Notes under the pieces: generated by a model
What the model was told of the DNA's origin: nothing
Seen by the model: the letters and a program-made list of their open reading frames with translations, nothing else
Database searches by the model: none
Position numbers and translations under genes: made by a program
In this document: piece by piece, positions 12,580 to 20,158 of the stretch
Layout of the letters: each line of letters begins with the position of its first letter
Numbering within the stretch: the first letter of the stretch is position 1
Virus record (IMG/VR): IMGVR_UViG_3300037961_000715
Span: 1-26,833 of that record
DNA length: 26,833 nucleotides
DNA from: a virus
Direction: 5' to 3' (one strand)

Positions 12580-13362
12580 CTATAATACAACTCCTGGCTT
12601 AGGTTTAGACTTTCCTAAAGGCATCATTACGTTTATTGCAGTATGACCACCTAAGACAACACCACACCCGATCGCTTGACGTTTAAAGTTCTTAGCGTAT
12701 GCAGCAGCATAACTTTTAGCGTCTACACCGCACCCTGTTTGCATTGCAAAGATGCGATACTTCCTTCCAACGAGATGTTCACAATAAGCTTGTGTGTGTA
12801 TATGCCCACCAACGGACGACATCAAGTCGTTCTTAGCACGGGTTCGCGCTGTACCACCTTCGCCGTGTGTGTACTGAACGTCGTCATAAACAACACGCTC
12901 GCACCAATTCCAGTCAGTACCTAGAACTTCGTTGTATGACTTTATCCATCTAGCAGGTATGTTAGAGTCAAAAGCACGACGCATAATTAAGCGATCGTGA
13001 TTTCCAATTAGTACGTCCACCTTTCTATCGCAGATTTTATTGAACGCATCTCTGTATCTTGACAATCTTTTGACTGCTCTGTCAAGTTCTTCACCACCTC
13101 CAAAGCCATCAGGGTCTGTTGGGTGAAATGAGGCATAATGATTATCAATACAATCACCGATCATTATAATTTGATTACAGTTCCACTTCTCGTAAGTGTC
13201 AACTATAAACTTTAAATATCCGTCTAAATCAAAAGGGCAATGCAAATCCCCAACAATGAGGATTCGCCTTTCCTTTTTAGTAAGATGCTGAAACGCTTTC
13301 AGCTTTTTACCTTTTAATCTAGGCCTTACGTCCTTCAAAGAATGACAAGCATAGTGGTACAA
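12580..13362 (-). CDS. Calcineurin-like metallophosphoesterase
   Basis: About 260 residues with all metal-binding motifs of the family: GDLH (38-41), GDCID (69-73), GNHD (120-123), a His in THGE (166) and GHIH (186-189). The enzyme would hydrolyse phosphate esters using two metal ions; the substrate (nucleotide, nucleic acid or protein phosphate) cannot be told. There is no ATG before the first motif, so the start is TTG at 13362 or 13338, overlapping the holin-like gene. It is the last gene of the late transcript. Related phage proteins occur as accessory enzymes, and a contribution to host takeover or lysis is only a guess. Confidence 0.85.
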   Translation of the reverse strand: MYHYACHSLKDVRPRLKGKKLKAFQHLTKKERRILIVGDLHCPFDLDGYLKFIVDTYEKWNCNQIIMIGDCIDNHYASFHPTDPDGFGGGEELDRAVKRLSRYRDAFNKICDRKVDVLIGNHDRLIMRRAFDSNIPARWIKSYNEVLGTDWNWCERVVYDDVQYTHGEGGTARTRAKNDLMSSVGGHIHTQAYCEHLVGRKYRIFAMQTGCGVDAKSYAAAYAKNFKRQAIGCGVVLGGHTAINVMMPLGKSKPKPGVVL

Positions 13363-13543
13363 TGCCTACAACACATAACACAACGCCATCCCATTCAATT
13401 TGCCCATTCATCGATGTTAGTGCATAGGTTACAATTACGCCTCCGATAGTGCGCTTTGCTGACCATTTACGAAGCTTTCCTTTGTCTCGGAATATTTCGG
13501 TTAGGTCAAGCTTAGATAGTAGCCCAATTATTTGTTTTTGCAT
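13319..13543 (-). CDS. Holin-like membrane protein (74 aa)
   Basis: From the ATG at 13543 (MQKQIIGLLSKLDLTEIF); a TTG at 13567 would lengthen it by eight residues. It has two hydrophobic segments, GGVIVTYALTS and VVLCVVGIVPLCLSFF, separated by a short polar loop (MNGQIEWDG). The N-terminus is basic (RDKGKLRKWSAKRT) and so is the C-terminus (EGRKA). Two-segment topology, size and position after the amidase fit a class II-like holin, which would make membrane lesions to release or activate the endolysin. It overlaps its neighbours on both sides. Confidence 0.5.
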   Translation of the reverse strand: MQKQIIGLLSKLDLTEIFRDKGKLRKWSAKRTIGGVIVTYALTSMNGQIEWDGVVLCVVGIVPLCLSFFEGRKA

Positions 13544-13719
13544 TGTTCTTTGCAATCTTTTTGACAAGTGTTTTTGCCTAATACAATAGCGTTAAATACT
13601 CGCTTAATGATGTCAAGTATTTCGTCGTCTTTTTTAGTAGCAGTCAAAGCTGTGTATGTGCTACCAAAAGTGATTAGGGCAAGCAATAACTCAACCCAAT
13701 TGTTTTCAATAAATTCCAT
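13528..13719 (-). CDS. Small single-span membrane protein in lysis cassette (63 aa)
   Basis: The N-terminus MEFIENNWVELLLALITFGS contains one membrane segment, followed by TYTALTATKKDDEILDIIKR and a Cys-containing basic tail (CQKDCKEQCKNK). It starts four bases after the amidase stop. In flavobacterial phages proteins of this outline occur beside endolysins. It could be a holin, an antiholin or a spanin-like part. Two close cysteine pairs at the tail are unusual for a cytoplasmic phage peptide. Confidence 0.55.
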   Translation of the reverse strand: MEFIENNWVELLLALITFGSTYTALTATKKDDEILDIIKRVFNAIVLGKNTCQKDCKEQCKNK

Positions 13720-13722
13720 TTT

Positions 13723-14190
13723 TTATAATTCCATTATGTCGCCAAACTTTTCCCTGACTTTAAATCCTGGACATTCCTTTGACGAAGTGTAATCGTTGTG
13801 TCCTCTTAACTTTAGCTCGCCGAACATAATTTCGAGCATTTTAAACAAATTTCTAAACGATGCTTCTTGCTCGTCAGTCATAGTGTCTTTTGATACAAAT
13901 GTTGTTTTTGCTTTTGGTTTGTCTTTGTCCATTGACTTCAAGACTTTTTTTTCTACACCACCACAATATGCAACACCTATACTGCCGTGATTGTTGCCCC
14001 AAGTATGTGCGCCGACTTTACCAATAGGACGACCACGTTCAATAGTGCCGTCTTGATGGATCACAAAGTGATAGCCGATATCAGCCCAGCCATTGCCTTT
14101 AACGTGCCACTTTCTAATTTCTTTGACAGTAAGTTTTCTGTCTAACGGCGTAGCCGTACAATGTAAAACAACAGATTTTATTTCTCTCAT
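13723..14190 (-). CDS. N-acetylmuramoyl-L-alanine amidase (endolysin)
   Basis: A 155-residue Amidase_2 enzyme of the T7 lysozyme type. Zinc ligands are His10 (VVLHCTAT), His131 (RGHNDY) and Cys140 (SSKECPGF). Tyr40 (GYHFVI) and Lys138 match the catalytic Tyr and Lys of T7 lysozyme. It cuts the amide between muramic acid and L-alanine in peptidoglycan. No signal peptide is visible, so it needs a holin for access to the wall. The start overlaps the previous stop as ATGA. Confidence 0.93.
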   Translation of the reverse strand: MREIKSVVLHCTATPLDRKLTVKEIRKWHVKGNGWADIGYHFVIHQDGTIERGRPIGKVGAHTWGNNHGSIGVAYCGGVEKKVLKSMDKDKPKAKTTFVSKDTMTDEQEASFRNLFKMLEIMFGELKLRGHNDYTSSKECPGFKVREKFGDIMEL

Positions 14191-14390
14191 TTAATACCTT
14201 TTTCAGCTAACAACAATTTTATTTCTTGCATCCCTTCGCACAAGTTTCGAAGCAAATCTTTAACCTCGCTTTCGTGCTTTTCTAAGGCAACTACTCTAGC
14301 TGTCAGAATAGTGTAATCTCGTTGAAATTTAAAAACAGTACCTAGCAAACCTGTTGCTAGTACAAGCATTTCGTATTGTGTAATATCCAT
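14187..14390 (-). CDS. Small membrane/coiled-coil protein in lysis cassette (67 aa)
   Basis: The ATG at 14390 forms a TAATG overlap with the upstream stop; the longer reading from TTG 14435 is disfavoured. MDITQYEMLVLATGLLGTVF is an N-terminal hydrophobic segment, followed by a heptad-rich helix (ILTARVVALEKHESEVKDLL, IKLLLAEKGIK). One membrane span plus a coiled coil fits a holin-like or spanin-like accessory. It overlaps the amidase start by four bases. Confidence 0.55.
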   Translation of the reverse strand: MDITQYEMLVLATGLLGTVFKFQRDYTILTARVVALEKHESEVKDLLRNLCEGMQEIKLLLAEKGIK

Positions 14391-14923
14391 TATAGCTTTA
14401 CTATTTGGTATGTAATATAAACGTCCATTGACCAACCCCCGTTAAAAGTTCCACTAGACCAGACTGACAAAGCTAAGTTGTCAATAGTTGCTGAATTCGA
14501 AGTTCTAGTTTGTGGCGTACCGACGCTGGTTAGCGACTTAACATTTCCACTTGCAAGTGTTCCGTTAAATCTTGACCAAAACGCCCAATAGTTAGATGTT
14601 TGATCTACGTCATAACCAATGTACAAATTAACGTTCGAGCTTTCTGTACTTCCTGAACCAGTAGAAATAAAAGTAACAGTTATCGGCACAACCATATAGC
14701 CAGAGCCAGGTGCAGCAACTAAGACCTGAAATTCTCCAGCTGTACCACCACTACCTAAAGCCGTTATTTGCGTATTGTTCAGACTTATTTTATCCGTCTG
14801 AATAAGGTATTTGTTTTGAACTTTTTTACTGGCAGTTGCCGAAGTGTCAACTACATACAAAACGTCGTCACTCGCAGGTGGTTCTGCTAGTGCTGTCAAG
14901 TCGCTTACTTTCTGATTTGCCAT
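14390..14923 (-). CDS. Virion appendage / head-fibre-like protein (177 aa)
   Basis: The N-terminus KVSDLTALAEPPASDDVLYV followed by VDTSATASKKV is a common attachment segment of phage fibres and appendages. The rest is Ser/Thr/Gly/Asn-rich and strand-like (FQVLVAAPGSGYMVVPITVT, WSMDVYITYQIVKL), suggesting a trimeric beta domain, perhaps exposed on the capsid or tail. It lies between the head connector and the lysis genes. Host receptor or decoration function is inferred. The stop overlaps the next start as TAATG. Confidence 0.6.
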   Translation of the reverse strand: MANQKVSDLTALAEPPASDDVLYVVDTSATASKKVQNKYLIQTDKISLNNTQITALGSGGTAGEFQVLVAAPGSGYMVVPITVTFISTGSGSTESSNVNLYIGYDVDQTSNYWAFWSRFNGTLASGNVKSLTSVGTPQTRTSNSATIDNLALSVWSSGTFNGGWSMDVYITYQIVKL

Positions 14924-14993
14924 TGATGTACTTTTTTAGTTTTTGTTCGTTTTTTTGACTTGGCTTATACTTGCCACGTTTCTTGTCTAACAT
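14868..14993 (-). CDS. Possible tiny lysine-rich ORF (41 aa)
   Basis: Reads MLDKKRGKYKPSQKNEQKLK and so on, ending in TTCE. Its ATG lies inside the end of the connector gene and its 3' half overlaps the fibre-like gene in another frame. The first half fills the otherwise empty gap 14924-14986. The extreme Lys content may simply reflect A-rich spacer DNA. Low confidence. Confidence 0.25.
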   Translation of the reverse strand: MLDKKRGKYKPSQKNEQKLKKYINGKSESKRLDSTSRTTCE

Positions 14994-15559
14994 ATGTTGC
15001 ATTTACCAATTGCAGTTAAAAACGCTTGATACTTTAAGTCAGGATATACGTCATCTACATTTAACCCTTGTGTGTAGTTGTTTGTTGTAGGACATAAATC
15101 CGATCCAGTATTCGACGTGTATTCTGGATAGCTAGAAGAATTGTCGCACAAGTAATCGATTAAACGTTGTCTATGGAAGTTGCCCATATCGTTTGCTTGA
15201 TCGATTAGTGGCCTTAAATCGTCGTATGTTGCAGCAGAACTTTGTTCACTATTCATAATAACAACGGCGTTGTTTACAAAGCGAACTCTTAAATAAGGTA
15301 TCAATTGCGAAAAGGCATATTGCACGGTTGCAGGTATAACATACTGATTTAGGAGTGTTTCGTACACACCAGATACAGAACCTGTGTCAATATCGCTGCA
15401 AAGCTTGTCATATAAGTCAGTTCCTAAAACAGGTAAGATCCAGCGTTGTTGTGCCATATAAACGTAAGGACGGATAAGATCGTCGTCAACTGACCCTCCT
15501 ATTGCTGTGTCTCGTTTCAGTCTGTTTGCTGATACAAATAGTGCTTGTGATTGTGCCAT
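14987..15559 (-). CDS. Head-tail connector-like protein (190 aa)
   Basis: The pattern resembles head completion/adaptor proteins: VDDDLIRPYVYMAQQRWILP, VLGTDLYDKL, GVYETLLNQYVIPATVQYAF, then LRVRFVNNAVVI and NFHRQRLIDYLCDN ending SYPEY. It is predicted mostly helical. The start overlaps the portal stop as TAATG, so it is made together with the portal, to which it would attach on the outer side of the vertex. The C-terminal 45 residues are polar with CNIC at the end. Confidence 0.65.
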   Translation of the reverse strand: MAQSQALFVSANRLKRDTAIGGSVDDDLIRPYVYMAQQRWILPVLGTDLYDKLCSDIDTGSVSGVYETLLNQYVIPATVQYAFSQLIPYLRVRFVNNAVVIMNSEQSSAATYDDLRPLIDQANDMGNFHRQRLIDYLCDNSSSYPEYTSNTGSDLCPTTNNYTQGLNVDDVYPDLKYQAFLTAIGKCNIC

Positions 15560-18000
15560 TAGTTTCTAGGTGTTTTAATTTTAGCTGCAATTTGTGGATC
15601 TATAAATCCCCTGTTTTCCATATCCCTTGGTCGCTTTGCAACTCTATTATCGTTTTTTTTCAATAGACTAGCTTGTTCCTTTTGTATAAGACGTCGTGCT
15701 TCATTTACGCTAATTCGTTTGTTGTCTTTCTTTAAGTACGTCCTACGTTCCCAAAAGTGCTGACAAGACCCACCACCTTTATAAAACCAAATGTTATAAA
15801 AGTCAGAGCCAGCAGGCCCCCAGCCAGGGTTAGTTGCTCGGTCTGATGCTAATTCAATTTGTTCTTTTGTCCATACTTTGTTGCCTGCTGCAACCATAAG
15901 CTTGCAAAAGTCTCTTGACGGGTTTCCATTAATACCTGTTTTCTTAGGCATATAAGCGTAACGTACTCTAATTAATTCGTTGTCTTGTTCAGATACTCCA
16001 CGACTGCCTCGTTCTTGTGAGCTGCCTGGTATAACCCTTGGCTTTGCAAAATTCCACATCTTGTTAAGATGTTCTTCGTGATCGTAATTTACTTTGCTTG
16101 CATCTACTAAACTAAATTCTTTAAGTAATGTTGATTCATCTTCAGCTTGCTCAATCAAACTTTCAGCAGCAGATAAGCGCACACAGTCGCTCATTTCTTC
16201 TTTGCTAAGGTCTAGTTGCTTTAGTCTTGACTTAGCCCATCTAAGGCCAGCTTTCCCACCCCAAGCGTCATACATAAGCTTCCCACATCCGTCGTTGTAA
16301 GACTTACTACTTTCTAAATCTTTAGCGTGGCGTGTCAAGTAGTTAGCCATACGTTGCACGGTTTCAATACTTATTGGTTCTCCGTTAGCTAATTGGTTCG
16401 CACGTTGCTTACCAACGGCTGTGCCACAAGTACCCCATCCGTTCTTATCTACAAAGTCTAAAACTTTCTTAGCATTGTTTTTTACTGATTGTGGATAGTC
16501 AGTAATTGATTCGTCAAAGACGTTTCTTTTTTTTTTAGTTTTTTTACTTCTAAATTTTTCTATTTCAACAGTTGCGTCCTTACCTTCAGTAAATAGTGCT
16601 TTAGCAACAGCAGGGTCAAATTGTAGCATTTGCACTAAGAAAACAATAGCTTGCTCTGGTGTTAGTAATCCTTCTCCAACTTTTACAATAATATCAAGTG
16701 CCGATGAAATTTGCGCACCATTATATGAAGCTTCTTTGTCGATAGTTATATCTGGCATCGTATCTTCAACTTCTTTGACATCGTCTACTTGTACTTCATC
16801 GACTTGTTCGTCAACAATAACTTCATCTTCAGTTGTAACGCCTTCTTTTTGTTGCTCACCTTCGTCAAGCGTTTCTATAACATCTAAGTCTAAGAAGTCA
16901 GCAGGTTTAGCTGTAATAAAAAATAAATCTAGCTCAATGTCGTTTATGCCAAACAACATTCCAAACGTCTTTAAAATTATGTCTTGGAATGGTGCAATTA
17001 CAGTATTGTTAAACAAAGAATATGAATCTCTTAATTCGTCTGCGTTATTTCCAAAGCCACCACCTTCTGATCGTATTCCAAACATTAAAGGGCTAACAAC
17101 ACGATGCGCTGTAAGTATCTTCTCGCTAACTAATTTAGACAAATATTCATACATACCATCAGCACCGTTTTGTTGTATGGGTGTAAACTCTGGAGCTGTT
17201 TCGTCGCCGTCGTTAAAAGTGATCAATATACGTCCTGCGTTATCGTCGCCAGTAAACTTTTGTATAACCTTTTGTTCTATAACACGGCGTTCTTCTTGTG
17301 TTGGTACGCCATTCTTAAACGACAAAAGCATCGAAGGGAAAAACCCTCGACGTATGTTAGAAAGATGGAAGTCGCTGATGCGCTGGTCTAGTTCACAATA
17401 ATTAGTACCACCAGCATAGTCAGGAACAGAGTAGTAGTGAAGCGAAGGCGTGTATCTTTTAATCTGTAAACAAGTAGATGCGACAGTTCTGTCTTCTAAA
17501 GAAAACGCTTTTATTGTTTTTTCTTTTAGTCTTTTTTCCTTCCAGTCTGACTTGTAGTAGTATTCGTTTACGTTTCCTTCGTCGTCAGCTATGCCACTTC
17601 GCATTGTGTGAACAGGTAGATGTTTTATGCAACCTATTCTAGTCCTTGATGCGTTCCAAATAACATTGATATAAGCCATACCATACAACTTTAAATCAAA
17701 TGCTACACGTTGCAAAAGACCGTCAGAACTCTTGCGAAGTAAATCTTGAAGGCGTAGCCATTGTTCACGTTTAGAATCGCTGTCGTCTCTGTCAGTAGCG
17801 TCTAAGCCACCACCGTATATCATATCGGCAACACCGTTTATGATCGCACCGTTAGTTGAACTTGCTAAAAATAAATCTCGCAAGTAATCACCGTAAAGGT
17901 CGTCGTAGCCATACGATACATAATTTTGACCTTGCTTTTCTTGAAATACTGGTATCTCTTGGTCAGTATAATTTATAACGCTAAAATCGTGTTTGTTCAT
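15559..18000 (-). CDS. Portal protein with long C-terminal extension
   Basis: An 813-residue protein. Residues 1 to about 390 look like a siphophage portal: LYGDYLRDLFLASSTNGAII, IYGGGLDATD, LYGMAYINVIW, HLPVHTMRSG, then EKILTAHRVVSPLMFGI with the FGNNADELRD stem region. An acidic, probably flexible part (EDEVIVDEQVDEVQVDDVKE) follows. After a Lys-rich hinge (KKTKKKRN, 486-493) comes a second module: DYPQSVKNNAKKVLDF, GTAVGKQRANQLANGEPIS, YNDGCGKLMYDAWGGKAG. A third part has NPSRDFCKLM, NPGWGPAGSDFYNIWFYKGG and KRPRDMENRG. I recall such modules fused to portals or proteases in Bacteroidota phages, function unknown to me. Typical portals are 400-550 residues. Confidence 0.85.
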   Translation of the reverse strand: MNKHDFSVINYTDQEIPVFQEKQGQNYVSYGYDDLYGDYLRDLFLASSTNGAIINGVADMIYGGGLDATDRDDSDSKREQWLRLQDLLRKSSDGLLQRVAFDLKLYGMAYINVIWNASRTRIGCIKHLPVHTMRSGIADDEGNVNEYYYKSDWKEKRLKEKTIKAFSLEDRTVASTCLQIKRYTPSLHYYSVPDYAGGTNYCELDQRISDFHLSNIRRGFFPSMLLSFKNGVPTQEERRVIEQKVIQKFTGDDNAGRILITFNDGDETAPEFTPIQQNGADGMYEYLSKLVSEKILTAHRVVSPLMFGIRSEGGGFGNNADELRDSYSLFNNTVIAPFQDIILKTFGMLFGINDIELDLFFITAKPADFLDLDVIETLDEGEQQKEGVTTEDEVIVDEQVDEVQVDDVKEVEDTMPDITIDKEASYNGAQISSALDIIVKVGEGLLTPEQAIVFLVQMLQFDPAVAKALFTEGKDATVEIEKFRSKKTKKKRNVFDESITDYPQSVKNNAKKVLDFVDKNGWGTCGTAVGKQRANQLANGEPISIETVQRMANYLTRHAKDLESSKSYNDGCGKLMYDAWGGKAGLRWAKSRLKQLDLSKEEMSDCVRLSAAESLIEQAEDESTLLKEFSLVDASKVNYDHEEHLNKMWNFAKPRVIPGSSQERGSRGVSEQDNELIRVRYAYMPKKTGINGNPSRDFCKLMVAAGNKVWTKEQIELASDRATNPGWGPAGSDFYNIWFYKGGGSCQHFWERRTYLKKDNKRISVNEARRLIQKEQASLLKKNDNRVAKRPRDMENRGFIDPQIAAKIKTPRN
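16527..16536 (-). promoter_or_regulatory. A10 slippery run at the portal/extension boundary
   Basis: The mRNA has ACU followed by ten A and GA. Zero frame: AAA AAA AAA AGA, codons 489-492. It contains A AAA AAA, a classic -1 slip heptamer. A -1 shift reads AAG AAA CGU CUU UGA and stops after residue 495; a +1 shift also stops within about 15 codons. Either polymerase or ribosome slippage would give a portal of normal size without the extension. Confidence 0.45.
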
Positions 18001-18473
18001 TATGGGTAAACGTATTGTGTAACGGTCGGGTTATATTCATTAAAATCAGGAGTTACCTCCTCCATATTGCCAGAGAAGTCTCTAACATAAGCCATTCCCT
18101 CTTCTATTAAAGTTGCGTTAGCAGGGTCTAAGTTTGTACTACTTGTTTGCTCGTAAATGTTGTAGGTATAAAAACCCATAGGAAATGTGTCTAGCTTTCC
18201 TGTGTCATCATAAAATTTTATAATACCATTAGTTGGGTCAGCCGTTGTGTCTTTGTCCATTACTCCAAAAGTAAGTCGTACATACCTTGGTAAATTGTCG
18301 GTATTTACTGCTAAAGGGATAAAATACAAAGAATTTTTAGAACTTAACGATGTAAGCTCAACTAAATATTTAACACTCGCTTGTGCAATACTTTGAACTT
18401 GGTTTGCCGTAACATAGAAATAATTACTTACGTCAGTTCCAGTTGCGTTATTTGCGTTCCTAATTTGTTGCAT
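18000..18473 (-). CDS. Structural protein of unknown role (157 aa)
   Basis: Beta-rich virion-like protein: RYVRLTFGVMDKDTTADPTN, then DTFPMGFYTYNIYEQTSSTN and LIEEGMAYVRDF. I associate the PMGFYTYNIYEQTS outline with structural genes of Bacteroidota phages but know no function. It is the first gene after a strong terminator, and its stop overlaps the portal start (TAATG), so a promoter for portal, connector and lysis genes may lie just upstream of 18473. A role as head or tail decoration is a guess. Confidence 0.55.
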   Translation of the reverse strand: MQQIRNANNATGTDVSNYFYVTANQVQSIAQASVKYLVELTSLSSKNSLYFIPLAVNTDNLPRYVRLTFGVMDKDTTADPTNGIIKFYDDTGKLDTFPMGFYTYNIYEQTSSTNLDPANATLIEEGMAYVRDFSGNMEEVTPDFNEYNPTVTQYVYP

Positions 18474-18510
18474 CTATGGAATATATAACAACTTGTAATT
18501 TGTTTAAAAT

Positions 18511-18542
18511 AAAAAGGGATGCGGCGCATTGCCACACCCCTT
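18511..18542 (-). terminator. Strong rho-independent terminator after capsid/tail-tube genes
   Basis: On minus-strand RNA the arms AAGGGGUGUGGC and GCCGCAUCCCUU form twelve pairs, two of them G.U wobbles, with loop AAUGC, followed by U5-A. On plus-strand RNA both wobbles would be A.C mismatches, so it is specific for the minus direction. It separates the MCP/tail-tube genes from the portal block. Confidence 0.85.
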
Positions 18543-18563
18543 CTTATCGTTTATCAAACCAAC

Positions 18564-19172
18564 TTACGCTGATGTGATAGCTAGATCTGTGTCGTCGGCC
18601 AATCCGTCGAATGGGAACTGAGCGTCACCTACCGTTGGTGCTGGTAGTATATACAACGGATCTTGTTCCTTAGCAGTAAAGTTTAACGTCAAGCCATTCA
18701 TATCTGAACGGTTAGTTCCTGTCGCTATTGTATCACCACCAGTTAAGTAACATCCGTCTTCTATTCCCATTAAGAAAACATTGTCGTTAGAATCTTGTAC
18801 AAAGATTTGCGCACGATTCTTTGCGATTAGTCCTAATTGGAATAGGTCTGCGGCAACCACTTTGTGTAGCACTACGTTTAAAGTCTGATTGTACATAACA
18901 GAACCTGTCGCCTTATCAGCTTCTATTGCAACTGTTAAGTTTGACAAGTCAGTTACTAAATCATATTTGTAAACTTGCACCTTTGACGATGTTGGCGTAC
19001 CAAATATATCCCAGTCTTGAAAGTCTGCGTCTGTGATAATATAAGATGAAGCCGTTACCGTTGCCGAAGCAAGTATGTTTGAACAGTAGTCACTACAAAA
19101 ATAAATTGCCTTTAAACCACCGATCGCATCTCTGCAATCGATACCTCTTGCGGCTGATATTAAACAAGGCAT
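18564..19172 (-). CDS. Putative major tail tube protein (202 aa)
   Basis: MPCLISAARGIDCRDAIGGL begins the protein. Later parts are SVMYNQTLNVVLHKVVAADL, NRAQIFVQDSNDNVFLMGIE, CYLTGGDTIATG and SDMNGLTLNFTAKEQDPLYI. The order of a long strand pair, a G/NR-Q-I-x-V-x-D-x-N-x-x-x-x-x-G segment and a final L-T-x-N-F-x-A-x-E strand is typical of phage tail tube proteins. It is directly before a strong terminator and after the major capsid gene, fitting a highly expressed virion protein. If this is correct, the tail tube gene is in the head block rather than the tail block. Confidence 0.55.
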   Translation of the reverse strand: MPCLISAARGIDCRDAIGGLKAIYFCSDYCSNILASATVTASSYIITDADFQDWDIFGTPTSSKVQVYKYDLVTDLSNLTVAIEADKATGSVMYNQTLNVVLHKVVAADLFQLGLIAKNRAQIFVQDSNDNVFLMGIEDGCYLTGGDTIATGTNRSDMNGLTLNFTAKEQDPLYILPAPTVGDAQFPFDGLADDTDLAITSA

Positions 19173-19190
19173 ATTATTCTATTTTAGTGA

Positions 19191-20153
19191 TTAAGAAAAG
19201 TTAAATCCAACAACACCGTCGTTAGCAACAGCTACGTTTACACCAACTCCGAAACGCATTGAAATTTTTACGTTGTCAGACCCGTCGTAAGCGTAAGCTG
19301 GAATTAACGCAGCTTGTGTATCTGGTGTGTAATTGTTTGTACCTACAACAATATTGTCAGGGTAAGTAAATACCATTACGTCAGTAGTGTTTGGTATACC
19401 TGCTGTTGGGTAAACAGGGTAACCTAAGTATGTTGCACCACCTAAGTCTTGATTGTAACCCTGGTTTGTGCTTTGACCTGCGATCGCTTGCAAGAAGAAA
19501 GCGTAAGCTTCGTATGACATATAGAACCCACATCCTGGCTTTTGAAGAATACCTGGTGCAGCTTGTGCTGCGTCAAATACTGTGTTCATATGACCAAGGA
19601 TAGTTGCTGATGTAAACGCAGTACCTAAGTCAGCTTCGATGAAGTCTGCCATTGCTGATGCGTCAATACCAGCTTCGTCGATTACTCCGTCGTTAGATAG
19701 TAAGCCAGTTCCAAATGGCGCTGCTCCTGTCCAAATTAAACTTTCTAGGTGTGTTCCTGTTCTTTCTGCAACAGCAGCCATTAAGAAGTCAGTAAACTCA
19801 ACAGGTATGTCGCCGTTTCTTTGCATACGTCCTTGAGCTGCTACCCAAGTCGGGAAAATAGTTTCACGACAGATAACTTCCATTACTGCTAAATCGCTCA
19901 ATTCAACGATTGATTCAACAAGAGTTAAGTCTCCTCCGTCAGCGAAAGAACAGTTAGCAGCTTGAATTGTGTCAGATGTTCTTAGTGCATTAATAACAGC
20001 TTTATACTGTACGCCTTCCATTAAACGACAACGACCTTTAGCAATAGTTTCTGCGCCAAGTAGAGCCGCCGTTACATAAGGTAACGCTAACTCACCAGCA
20101 TAAGTTCCTGCTGTAACAGTAATATCGAAATCGTATTTCTTTAAATTACTCAT
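19191..20153 (-). CDS. Major capsid protein (HK97 fold)
   Basis: A 320-residue protein with smaller-than-usual, Ala/Gly-rich, low-charge composition. Its position directly after the scaffold gene and the general outline fit an HK97-fold capsid: LPYVTAALLGAETIAKGRCR, VCRETIFPTWVAAQ in the long-helix region, FMAAVAERTGTHLE-like sequence, GYPVYPTAGIPNTTDVMVFT, and a C-terminal ISMRFGVGVNVAVAND strand. The N-terminal extension of the precursor is short, consistent with a separate scaffold. It forms the icosahedral shell. Confidence 0.8.
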   Translation of the reverse strand: MSNLKKYDFDITVTAGTYAGELALPYVTAALLGAETIAKGRCRLMEGVQYKAVINALRTSDTIQAANCSFADGGDLTLVESIVELSDLAVMEVICRETIFPTWVAAQGRMQRNGDIPVEFTDFLMAAVAERTGTHLESLIWTGAAPFGTGLLSNDGVIDEAGIDASAMADFIEADLGTAFTSATILGHMNTVFDAAQAAPGILQKPGCGFYMSYEAYAFFLQAIAGQSTNQGYNQDLGGATYLGYPVYPTAGIPNTTDVMVFTYPDNIVVGTNNYTPDTQAALIPAYAYDGSDNVKISMRFGVGVNVAVANDGVVGFNFS

Positions 20154-20158
20154 TTTTA

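Noticed and set aside
12261-12580. tRNA gene or CRISPR-like repeats
   Set aside because: The hairpins lack cloverleaf features and CCA-end pattern, and there are no regularly spaced repeats.
16736-17401. 221-codon plus-strand open frame
   Set aside because: It is the mirror of the acidic part of the portal gene. Its Ser/Thr-rich, repetitive product reflects the complement of Asp/Glu codons and it has no promoter or start signals.
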